Source: Candidatus Njordarchaeum guaymasense
Lineage (GTDB): Archaea; Asgardarchaeota; Njordarchaeia; Njordarchaeales; Njordarchaeaceae
Assembly: GCA_030587605.1 (NCBI GenBank)
Contig: JAUQYT010000196.1
Location: 62,001-126,000, forward strand
Direction: 5' to 3'
DNA: 64,000 nucleotides
Of the stretch, positions 43,230 to 50,529 are shown piece by piece (the first letter of the stretch is position 1; the number at the start of each line of letters is the position of its first letter). The position numbers and the translations under genes were made by a program. The notes beneath the pieces were generated by a model, which saw only the letters and a program-made list of their open reading frames with translations, was not told the origin of the DNA and made no database searches.

Positions 43230-43961
43230 ATGCCCACTAACAATGTTGGCAAGATAATAATGGGTGCCCTGTCGGGTGGCAGAAATTTTCTGCTTGAACC
43301 TGAGTCGAAGGAAGTTGTAGGCTCCTATGGTATGCCCGTAACAAAGTTCAAGGTCTGTAAGTCAGTTGAAGAGGTTATCAATTATTCTCATCAAGTAGGG
43401 TACCCTGTTGTCCTCAAAATAGTTTCACCTGATGTTCTTCATAAGAGTGATGTTGGTGCAGTCAAGGTTAATCTCAAGAACGACTCTGAGGTTAGAGAAG
43501 CCTACGGGGAGATCGTTAAGAATGTTAGAAAGTTCAAGGACGATGCAAAGGTTATGGGGGTTATCGTTGAGGAACTTGCTCCTCAAGGTCATGAGGTTAT
43601 CGTTGGAATGGCCAAGGATCCACAGTTTGGTCCAGCGTTAATGTTCGGGCTGGGCGGGATCTTCGTGGAGGTCCTGAAGGATGTGTCTTTTAGGATAGCT
43701 CCACTGACTGAATACGACGCGCGGGATATGATACAAGAGATAAAGGGATACCCGATACTTACGGGCATTAGAGGACAGAAGCCCGCTGATATCGACTCCC
43801 TCGTAGACATAATCCTCAAAGTCTCCAAACTAGTCACTGAGCACCCCGAGATCGAACAACTAGATCTGAATCCTATTTTCGTCTATCCGCAAGGAGCGAA
43901 GATTGTGGATGCAAGGATAATCTTGTCAACCAGGGAGACAAAAGGTAACAGAAGTCTATGA
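43230..43961 (+). CDS. acdB: ADP-forming acetyl/acyl-CoA synthetase, beta subunit (ATP-grasp)
   Basis: The ATP-grasp beta subunit of ADP-forming acyl-CoA synthetase, which makes ATP from acyl-CoA in fermentative archaea. It shows GMPVTKFKVCKSVEE, VGYPVVLKIVSPDVLHKSDVG, EELAPQGHEVIVGM, FGLGGIFVEVLKDVSFR and IEQLDLNPIFVYPQG. 243 aa. The alpha subunit, which carries the catalytic His and CoA site, is not adjacent and must lie outside the window if present. Confidence 0.93.
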   Translation: MPTNNVGKIIMGALSGGRNFLLEPESKEVVGSYGMPVTKFKVCKSVEEVINYSHQVGYPVVLKIVSPDVLHKSDVGAVKVNLKNDSEVREAYGEIVKNVRKFKDDAKVMGVIVEELAPQGHEVIVGMAKDPQFGPALMFGLGGIFVEVLKDVSFRIAPLTEYDARDMIQEIKGYPILTGIRGQKPADIDSLVDIILKVSKLVTEHPEIEQLDLNPIFVYPQGAKIVDARIILSTRETKGNRSL

Positions 43962-43977
43962 TGTGGAGGGCTGAGGC

Positions 43978-44208
43978 ATTAGCAGTTTCAGGGTTTTTGA
44001 GATCATTAACAGAAACGTGTATAATCTAACGGGAAAGTATGTGGGTCATGTGACCGAGGTTCTGATCGACTCCGATGCGCGGTCCGTTTCAGCTATAGAA
44101 ATAAAGATCGAGGGAAAGAGAGAGAAGCCAGATAGCGGAGTAGTGCTTGTTCCCTATGAACTGATTGTTGCCGTGGGTGACATAGTCCTGATAGGTAGCA
44201 GGAAGTAG
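43978..44208 (+). CDS. PRC-barrel domain protein, possibly with an ATT start
   Basis: The PRC-barrel fold reads FEIINRNVYNLTGKYVGHVTEVLIDSD and ends VLVPYELIVAVGDIVLIGS. The only conventional in-frame start is a GTG at 44017, which would remove the first beta strand and has no ribosome site. GGAGGG at 43965-43970 lies 7 bases before an in-frame ATT at 43978 that gives a full 76-residue domain. The in-frame stop TGA is at 43972-43974. The gene follows acdB by 16 bp. Confidence 0.65.
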   Translation: MSSFRVFEIINRNVYNLTGKYVGHVTEVLIDSDARSVSAIEIKIEGKREKPDSGVVLVPYELIVAVGDIVLIGSRK

Positions 44209-44270
44209 CCTCTGTGACGTCCTATGAACTAGTGGTTACCTGTGACCGATTCTCTCAAGGTGTCTAGGAA

Positions 44271-45161
44271 GTGCCTCAGGGTTCGCAGGACAAAGCCAAT
44301 CCAGAACTAGTCGGATTATACGAGCAATTAGCTGAATTCAGGAATCAAATGGAAGACTACTACAAGAAGGCGTTAGAGTGGAAGGCTAAGCGAGACGTTC
44401 TGAACAAGACAAGGAGTCCGCTTGTCACCAAACTGAAGGAGGAACGTGAACAGAGGGACTGCGCGAATGAAAAGGTTGCTGAGTTCAAGGTTCTGAAGCA
44501 AGGCTTCAGCAAGGAACATGAAGAAACGAAGAGTCTAATAAACAAGCTTAACACGAGTAGGAGAGAATTGATCTCGTCCCTACGAGATGACCCTGATCGA
44601 GTCAGAGAGAGGATCAGGAAGCTTGAGTGGTTTCTTCAGACCAACGTTTTGAGTTTGAGCAAGGAGAACGAACTAGTAAGAGAGATCTCCCTATTGGAGA
44701 AGAAACTGGCAGAGACTAAGATGATCGATGAAGTTGACGCTACGCTTGCCCCAGTTATTGGCAGGGCAAGGGCGATCAAGAACAAGCTTGATGAGCTAAG
44801 AACTCAGATGCTTGAACAGGTCAAAGTATCTCAGGATCACCACACCAAGGCCATTGATCTGATGAAGCAAATCGGCGATCTAAAGAAACAGGCTGACGAA
44901 GCCCACGAAAAATACGTTGAAGCATTCAACTCCGCAAGCCTAACACTCTCTAATTTAAGGAAGACACAAGGAAAAATCAGAGAGCTAAACGAAAAGACTA
45001 ATCATCAAATGACAAGGAAGAAAGAGGAAAGAATGAAGGACGTGCAACAGAGGATAGAACAGATCGCTACACAAGCATCCGAAAAGGTCAAGAAAGGCGG
45101 TAAACTCACGATGGATGAGTTATCCGTTCTAGTGCAGAAAGGTTTTTTCGATGAAACCTAG
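44271..45161 (+). CDS. Long coiled-coil protein (COG1340 type)
   Basis: Nearly the whole 296-residue chain is helical and rich in E/K/R/L heptads, with no transmembrane segment. A break near DATLAPVIGRARAIKN (about residue 155-170) divides two antiparallel coils. The layout matches the uncharacterised archaeal coiled-coil family COG1340. The tail MDELSVLVQKGFFDET is the conserved end of that family. The GTG start follows AGGAAG. The function is unknown. Confidence 0.8.
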   Translation: MPQGSQDKANPELVGLYEQLAEFRNQMEDYYKKALEWKAKRDVLNKTRSPLVTKLKEEREQRDCANEKVAEFKVLKQGFSKEHEETKSLINKLNTSRRELISSLRDDPDRVRERIRKLEWFLQTNVLSLSKENELVREISLLEKKLAETKMIDEVDATLAPVIGRARAIKNKLDELRTQMLEQVKVSQDHHTKAIDLMKQIGDLKKQADEAHEKYVEAFNSASLTLSNLRKTQGKIRELNEKTNHQMTRKKEERMKDVQQRIEQIATQASEKVKKGGKLTMDELSVLVQKGFFDET

Positions 45162-45187
45162 AAGCCTTAATTCGTAGCTGCTCGGTC

Positions 45188-45781
45188 TTACTTTCTTCCT
45201 TCCTGTTTTCTGGTGAAATCGAGAAGTATGACTATGTCGGCGGCATTTTCGAGAGCCTCATTGGTTTTGTCTGGCATGCGTAGCAGTATGGTTTCCTTTC
45301 CAAGTTCTTTTGCCTTGGTGAGGGCTGGTAGAATATTAAGGTTCGTTGTTAGAAGGACAATAGAGCTGAGTTTCGGGTTGAATGCCATATCGGCTGCCTC
45401 TAGGGCTACGTGAACATCGACATCCCCTGGCACGACCATCGGGCTGTAACCTTGCTGAGTGATCAATTTTATGGTTTCCTCATGCGATGACTGTTGACTG
45501 ACAACCACCTTTGCCACCTTTGTGACTCCCAAGTCTTCCAGAAGATCCTTCACCTTGCCTATCATAGGATGGTACTCCTTGGAGTCGAGGCTGGAGCCAT
45601 CTACGATTAACCCTATTCTCTTTCCTTTTCTTCTGAATCTCAGTAACTTCGCGAGTCTGCTGATTTTGCTAATCTTGGGTCGACCTCTTCTCTGTTCTGT
45701 TCTTAAATGCCGAATCTTCTTTCTCTTTGCTGGAATGATCTTATTGCTCTGAGCAGATCTATTCTCCTGAAGGCTGGCCAA
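45188..45781 (-). CDS. NYN-domain (PIN-like) putative RNase with basic N terminus
   Basis: Residues about 55-195 form an NYN/LabA-like fold: RIGLIVDGSSLD, PGDVDVHVALEAADMAFN (acidic centre) and IVLLTTNLNILPALTKAKELG, then KTILLRMPDK. A lysine/arginine-rich segment (AKRKKIRHLRTEQRRGRPK) precedes it. The only normal start, TTG at 45781, makes a 79-bp out-of-frame overlap with the upstream cis-prenyltransferase gene. No later in-frame ATG/GTG/TTG exists before the domain. RNA cleavage is likely for the fold; the substrate is unknown. Confidence 0.8.
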   Translation of the reverse strand: MASLQENRSAQSNKIIPAKRKKIRHLRTEQRRGRPKISKISRLAKLLRFRRKGKRIGLIVDGSSLDSKEYHPMIGKVKDLLEDLGVTKVAKVVVSQQSSHEETIKLITQQGYSPMVVPGDVDVHVALEAADMAFNPKLSSIVLLTTNLNILPALTKAKELGKETILLRMPDKTNEALENAADIVILLDFTRKQEGRK

Positions 45782-46467
45782 TAGACATCACAAAAGTAGA
45801 GTTCTGAGTACGCTGCTTGCCATAACAGGAAACCTGACAGTCGTTCTTCCCCCGAGGTGCGAACTATTAGATCTGGATCTGGCAAGCCCGCTGTATAAAG
45901 GTGGTCTCCTATCAGTCTCTCATCGACTTGCTCTGGTGCCAACTCACCATTTGATATTCTTGTCGCTATTTCCTTGAAGGCATCCACTATCTCTGTCCTT
46001 CCACCATAACCAATAGCAATGTTGAGGAAGTGCATATCGTATTTTTCCGTTGATTTCTCTATTTCCCTAATCGTATTTCTTATCTTCTTTGGAAGCAGGT
46101 GAGTGCGGCCAATGGCTTTTATTCTCACCTTGTACTTATGGATGAGCGGGTCTTCAAGTATTTCATTGCATCTTTCTCTGATTATGGAGAAGATCTCCTC
46201 AATTTCTCTTCGGGATCTGTTGAAATTCTCAGTCGAGAAAGCGTACATTGTTACAACCTTTATCCCTGCCTCGAAACACCAAAGTAAGAAGTCTCTCACC
46301 TTATCTGCGCCGAGTCGGTGTCCCAGCCATGGATTAAGGCCTCTGCTCCTAGCAAACCTCCTGTTTCCGTCAAGTATGATCCCTATGTGCTTAGGGCCAT
46401 TCTTGGAGCCGATCTCTCTCCAAAGTAACCATTCATACGCTCTGTAAAGTGGCGCCAGGATTCTCAT
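45703..46467 (-). CDS. uppS: cis-Prenyltransferase (polyprenyl diphosphate synthase)
   Basis: Makes polyprenyl diphosphate, the lipid carrier for glycan assembly. It has the family hallmarks HIGIILDGNRRFARSRG (Asp of the active site), AFSTENFNRS, NIAIGYGGRTEIVDA, DPDLIVRTSGEERLSGFLLWQAAYSELYF and WPAFRRIDLLRAI. 254 aa is typical. It is downstream of the Roadblock cluster in the same direction but has its own TATA box at 46547-46556. Confidence 0.95.
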   Translation of the reverse strand: MRILAPLYRAYEWLLWREIGSKNGPKHIGIILDGNRRFARSRGLNPWLGHRLGADKVRDFLLWCFEAGIKVVTMYAFSTENFNRSRREIEEIFSIIRERCNEILEDPLIHKYKVRIKAIGRTHLLPKKIRNTIREIEKSTEKYDMHFLNIAIGYGGRTEIVDAFKEIATRISNGELAPEQVDERLIGDHLYTAGLPDPDLIVRTSGEERLSGFLLWQAAYSELYFCDVYWPAFRRIDLLRAIRSFQQRERRFGI

Positions 46468-46546
46468 TTAAGCCTCTCCCTTTGGCTGCCTTCTCGAATA
46501 GTTAGTAAAGATGGAATGCCTACTTTAAGTTATTCTCGCATCAGTC

Positions 46547-46556
46547 ACTTTATACC
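46547..46556 (-). promoter_or_regulatory. TATA box of uppS
   Basis: Minus-strand GGTATAAAGT is about 80 bases before the ATG at 46467. Confidence 0.4.
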
Positions 46557-46631
46557 TTTTTCTATGTAGTCCCCTCCAGCTACACTAGCTAACAACAAAT
46601 CTTCAGCGTAACCTTGGAAATGTTAACGCAG

Positions 46632-46689
46632 CCTGCCAGGCTGGTGTCACATAAAGTCGGACCGATCCCGCCTCATGCTTGGCAGGATC
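46632..46689 (-). terminator. Hairpin with two alternative pairings after Roadblock gene 1
   Basis: On the minus strand GATCCTGCC (46689-46681) pairs with GGCGGGATC (46672-46664), 9 bp with one wobble and an 8-base loop, beginning 2 bases after the stop. The same 5' arm CCTGCCA can instead pair with TGGCAGG 40 bases further on (46638-46632). No T tract follows. Confidence 0.4.
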
Positions 46690-46691
46690 TT

Positions 46692-47111
46692 TCATATTAA
46701 TTCGGCTACTCGGTCCGCCGCTCTCTTCATGTCAAGGAATACGAGCCCGAGTTTCACATCTTTTCTTGCGGACACTGTTAGTACAGCATTGGATCCCGCT
46801 CCCATGGCTATTATATAGCCGTCCTTTCCCTTGACAAAGATCTGTTCTATTTCTCCTTTGCCGAGTTCAGAGGATGCACGTTCACCCAAGGAAAGCATTG
46901 CTGCCGTCATTGCTGCTATCTTGGTCTCATCGACATCTGCGGGCAAGGCTGAAGCTATTGGGAGCCCCTCTACACTTACTATTATTGCGGCTTCGATCTC
47001 AGGAACCGATGCTTCCAGATCCTTGAGAACTTGCTCAAGGCTTCCACCTTTTTGTCCAGAAGCCGTTTCCAAGCTGTTACTCGACCTCGCCAAAACACTA
47101 TTCTGAATCAC
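46692..47111 (-). CDS. Roadblock/LC7-domain protein 1
   Basis: About 30 variable residues precede a Roadblock/LC7 domain (residues about 24-139): LEASVPEIEAAIIVSVEGLPIASALP, AMTAAMLSLGERASSELGKGE, YIIAMGAGSNAVLTVSARKDV and LGLVFLDMKRAADRVAEL. Roadblock proteins dimerise and regulate small GTPases. It follows the GTPase gene by 61 bp. Confidence 0.92.
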   Translation of the reverse strand: MIQNSVLARSSNSLETASGQKGGSLEQVLKDLEASVPEIEAAIIVSVEGLPIASALPADVDETKIAAMTAAMLSLGERASSELGKGEIEQIFVKGKDGYIIAMGAGSNAVLTVSARKDVKLGLVFLDMKRAADRVAELI

Positions 47112-47172
47112 AAAGATGATCTGAAAATGAATAGGAGTAGTGAACTAGAACACGGCGATGGTTGTTGTTACG

Positions 47173-47727
47173 TTAACCTGTTGGAAGCGATCCCTTATAA
47201 AGTCTTTTAAGAAGTACGTCTCTCGCGATCGCTTGGAAGGCTCGACGTACGCCGACCCCTTTCGTAGCTATCGTCTCAAAAATCGGTACGTCTTTCAGTG
47301 CCATAGAGTCAACGAGAACTTTTCGGTCCAATGCGCCCGCCTCATCTCTTTTGTTGAGCATAACAACCGTCGGTATGCTATTGTTAAAGGTGTCTCCGAG
47401 CATCTGTTTCAGCTCATTCAAGCTTTCAACATTATCATTCTGTTGAGACTGTACTGAGTCTGCAACAAATATGATTCCATCGGTTCCTTGGATCACGATC
47501 CTTCTCTGATGCCTATGTCTTCTCTGTCCCGCGACGGTGAAAACATCAAATATGACCTTGCCACTTGCTGACAATGGGGTATAGTCAAAGTAAAGAGTCC
47601 TTCCAGTGGGATCCTCGACTGAAGTGAACCCTCCCTTGGCGAGACCCTCAATATTGTCATATATCCACCGAAGAGCCGTGGTTTTCCCCGAGAGCGTGGG
47701 CCCCCAGAACACTATTTTGAAGTGCAT
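47173..47727 (-). CDS. Small Ras-like GTPase (MglA/Arf-like)
   Basis: The P-loop is FWGPTLSGKTTALR (residues about 7-20), the G3 motif is DVFTVAGQRRHR with AGQ in place of DxxG-Q, G4 is LNKRD (about 120), and G5-like ETIATKG follows. The size, 184 aa from the ATG at 47727 preceded by GAGGGAAGA, fits MglA-type GTPases. Neighbouring Roadblock genes on both sides match the MglA-MglB and Rag-Ragulator pairing of GTPase with Roadblock regulator. Confidence 0.92.
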   Translation of the reverse strand: MHFKIVFWGPTLSGKTTALRWIYDNIEGLAKGGFTSVEDPTGRTLYFDYTPLSASGKVIFDVFTVAGQRRHRHQRRIVIQGTDGIIFVADSVQSQQNDNVESLNELKQMLGDTFNNSIPTVVMLNKRDEAGALDRKVLVDSMALKDVPIFETIATKGVGVRRAFQAIARDVLLKRLYKGSLPTG

Positions 47728-47778
47728 TCTTCCCTCGGAATCTTTGTTCACAGGAGATCAACCTTCCCAAAATGGACA

Positions 47779-48246
47779 TCAGGGGATCTTTTCTAGTTCA
47801 CTGAGTGCTGCCTTCAATTCCTCTTCTTCAGATTTTCTCGCTTCTGGAACAGGCGCTCGTGACTCTAAGAATTCGCTAAGTATTTTCTGCAGTTCGTCTG
47901 CAGATTTCTTCAGGACTAACCTTATCATTCCTATGTTTATCTCAGGATCCGTAATCACACATATGACACCCTTCCCACAGCTGGCGGCAAAGATTTTCCC
48001 GTTATCGAATTCCGAGGTCACTATTCTCAGATCGCCGATATCTAAACTCTTACCCTGCTCCTCACTAGCACAGAACACAGCACTTGCAATGGCCCCCACA
48101 CCATCGACATCAAAGGATTGATACGTAAACTTGGATACATGGGCGATAGTTAACCCTGTCTTATCGACCAGTATGACTTTCTTAATTCCAGGCTCACTCT
48201 TTATTATACTGCTTAGTGTTTTGTCAAAGGCCTTGACATCCATCAC
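47779..48246 (-). CDS. Roadblock/LC7-domain protein 2 with acidic C-terminal extension
   Basis: The Roadblock fold covers about residues 5-120: SEPGIKKVILVDKTGLTIAHVS, VGAIASAVFCASEEQGKSLDIG, GKIFAASCGKGVICVITDPE and IGMIRLVLKKSADELQKIL. A charged tail (residues 125-155, EARKSEEEELKAALSELEKIP) is predicted helical. Its stop is about 50 bp from the GTPase start, so the two are likely co-transcribed. Confidence 0.88.
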   Translation of the reverse strand: MMDVKAFDKTLSSIIKSEPGIKKVILVDKTGLTIAHVSKFTYQSFDVDGVGAIASAVFCASEEQGKSLDIGDLRIVTSEFDNGKIFAASCGKGVICVITDPEINIGMIRLVLKKSADELQKILSEFLESRAPVPEARKSEEEELKAALSELEKIP

Positions 48247-48396
48247 TTCTTCTCCTCCGAATCTATTTTGTTCTCCATTCCTTGCGTCTTCTCTTACCGC
48301 TATGATAGAAGCTCATCCTCGAAATAATCATGACAACCTATCAGTCAGTTTCCTCTGAAATGAATTCGTAACATATTCTTTATTCATCAGATTTTT

Positions 48397-48699
48397 CTAT
48401 TTCGCGGTTTTCTTTTCGCGAAGAACTATAAGCACACACTCCTCTTCTGGCGCCACCAAGACCTCCTTATTCTCTATGTCGATTGTTAGGAACTTAAGTG
48501 GGCCTTCACCAATTTCCTTGACGACGGACTTGGCTTTACCAACAAGTGAAGTTATGAGTGCTGAGATCTTTTCCGTCTTCTCGGAATCCATCGTCGTGCT
48601 GATTGGCAAACCCTCTTTGCTCGTTACAATGACGCCTTTCACTCCTTCGTGCTTCCCTAGCGATTCAAGGGTCTTCTGAAACATTTTCTCCCCAAGCAT
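48397..48699 (-). CDS. Roadblock/LC7-domain protein 3 (minimal)
   Basis: A minimal 100-residue Roadblock domain: GVKGVIVTSKEGLPISTTMD, ALITSLVGKAKSVVKEIGEG, LTIDIENKEVLVAPEEE and CVLIVLREK. It is 150 bp upstream of Roadblock 2 in the same direction and may have its own promoter. Confidence 0.9.
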   Translation of the reverse strand: MLGEKMFQKTLESLGKHEGVKGVIVTSKEGLPISTTMDSEKTEKISALITSLVGKAKSVVKEIGEGPLKFLTIDIENKEVLVAPEEECVLIVLREKKTAK

Positions 48700-48895
48700 C
48701 CTGGATCATCTTCTCTCTCTGTGAAATTCGCAATGGTTCTGTTTCTTCCGAATATAATTGAGTCAATTGTTATTAAAATGTATCTTTAATGGCCCTAAGA
48801 AGCATGCGAAGGTAATATAAGGAACTCGAAAATCACAATTAATTCTGATCAAAGAGATAGCGAATCTCATTTTGGATAGAAGACAAGGCTGATGA

Positions 48896-49366
48896 ATGAT
48901 GAGGAATGAGAAGACCGGATTTGACAGGATATTAAGATATATCTGGAAGTGGGACGTAAACAAGATGAATGATCATCTTCCTAGGAAGACTGTACCACTC
49001 AATGAACTCTTGAAGGAAGAACAACCAGCAATCAAAGCAAGAGATGGAACAAGTCTCTGGATAGACAAAGACGAATTGCTCAACATTGCCAACTTGGTTC
49101 CGGATGATCTGCATAGTAGACTGCATCTTCCGATTATTTTGATGAGACGTATAGATCTGGGTGAGGGTTTGTTCAGTATAAGTGGGGGGAAGCTAGAGGC
49201 ATTCCTTGCATCAAAGATCCTAGGGATCACCAAGGATTCGTTCGCCAGCTACGGAAGTGCTGATGTACCGCAGTACCTCTATCGCCCTCAGGTTCAGGGG
49301 CTTAGAAGAAGACTAAGAACCCTAAGCGTAATTGGATTTGCAGGAGCCGATGAGCAGGGCTTCTGA
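48896..49366 (+). CDS. UPF0216 family protein (DUF61)
   Basis: The conserved core runs from NDHLPRKTVPLNELLKEE through GTSLWIDKDEL, LPIILMRRIDLGEGLFSISGG and LEAFLASKILG, diagnostic of DUF61. The function is unknown; the family is archaeal. The first ATG (48896) adds 23 residues before MNDHLPRK (48965), which may be the true start. It is divergent from Roadblock 3. Confidence 0.85.
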   Translation: MMRNEKTGFDRILRYIWKWDVNKMNDHLPRKTVPLNELLKEEQPAIKARDGTSLWIDKDELLNIANLVPDDLHSRLHLPIILMRRIDLGEGLFSISGGKLEAFLASKILGITKDSFASYGSADVPQYLYRPQVQGLRRRLRTLSVIGFAGADEQGF

Positions 49367-49506
49367 GTTGGCGTGGAACGTTTTGAGTTCATATCCTTGT
49401 CAGAATTGCCTAAATGGGCGTGTTATCTGGACCGCCCTATGAAAAGTTTTATCAGTCTCAGAGTTACTCTTAAAAATGTCCAAGTAGTGTGTTATTGTGA
49501 TGCGAG

Positions 49507-50484
49507 ATGCTCCGTGAGAGATCTGAGGCAGTTCTTCGTGTTGTAAGCCTTTTGAAAGAGGCTGGTTTCCGGATTTCAGATGTTTGTAGCCTTAGGTCAT
49601 CTTGCTTTGATGTGGCAGCAAGGAAAGGTGAGATGATCTTACTCATCAAGGTACTTGCGAACATCGACAGTTTCCAAGATAAGCACGCTTTCCAGCTTAA
49701 GTTGCTGAGTTGCTTGTTGTCTGCTTCACCGATACTGATTGGTGAACGGACACGCAAAGACAGGGTCGAAGATGATGTCCTGTACGAGAGATTTTCAATA
49801 CCAGCTTTCAGTTACAACACGCTTAAGCAAGCGTTGATACACGGCGTCTTTCCGACCGTGTATGCTAAGAGAGGCGGATTCTACGTTCAATTGAACGGTA
49901 ACAAGATAAAGCAAGAAAGAGAAAGGGAGTCATTCTCACTCGGAACTCTAGCTGAGCATCTTGGAGTCTCTAGACGTGCAATATACGAGTACGAAAGAAA
50001 GGGAATGGACAGTACGCTGGATACAGCAATCAAACTCGAAGAACTGTTCGGGACTCCCATAGCGACTCCTTTTAACATATTCTCTTGCAAGGCCGGAGAT
50101 AGAGCTATCGAGGACATGAATACTCTAAGGCAAATTGATGATGAACTTGAGGAAAGTGTCAGCCGTGTTCTTTCGGATCTTGGTCTGAAGGTTATATGGG
50201 CCAAGGGTACTCCGTTTGATGCAATAACATATACCAAAGCGATGGGTAACGTCGTGGTTACGGGTATAGGGTATGCCTCTGAGAGAAGAGTTCAGAGTAG
50301 AATAGAGGCGGTTGGGAGTTTTTCCAGCATTGTAAGGTCACTTGCTATGTTCGTCTTAGATCACCCTCGCTCGGCTGTCATGAAGGGAGTCCCAGTCGTA
50401 AGCAGGGATGAACTAGAGTCTATGGAGGATGCTTCTCAACTACTGGAAACGATCAGCACGCGGAGACGCGATGTAAAGCAGTGA
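49507..50484 (+). CDS. Archaeal HTH transcriptional regulator (COG1395)
   Basis: The N-terminal region (about 1-120) has an endonuclease-like fold typical of COG1395. A Cro/XRE helix-turn-helix follows at about 140-200: SLGTLAEHLGVSRRAIYEYERKG. A C-terminal domain (215-310) includes GLKVIWAKGTPFDAI. 325 aa. The targets are not known. The Trm1 gene follows by 45 bp. Confidence 0.85.
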   Translation: MLRERSEAVLRVVSLLKEAGFRISDVCSLRSSCFDVAARKGEMILLIKVLANIDSFQDKHAFQLKLLSCLLSASPILIGERTRKDRVEDDVLYERFSIPAFSYNTLKQALIHGVFPTVYAKRGGFYVQLNGNKIKQERERESFSLGTLAEHLGVSRRAIYEYERKGMDSTLDTAIKLEELFGTPIATPFNIFSCKAGDRAIEDMNTLRQIDDELEESVSRVLSDLGLKVIWAKGTPFDAITYTKAMGNVVVTGIGYASERRVQSRIEAVGSFSSIVRSLAMFVLDHPRSAVMKGVPVVSRDELESMEDASQLLETISTRRRDVKQ

Positions 50485-50529
50485 ACGAGTTCCCAGACTC
50501 AAAGGTTTTTAGGAAGTTGCTTTTTCAAA

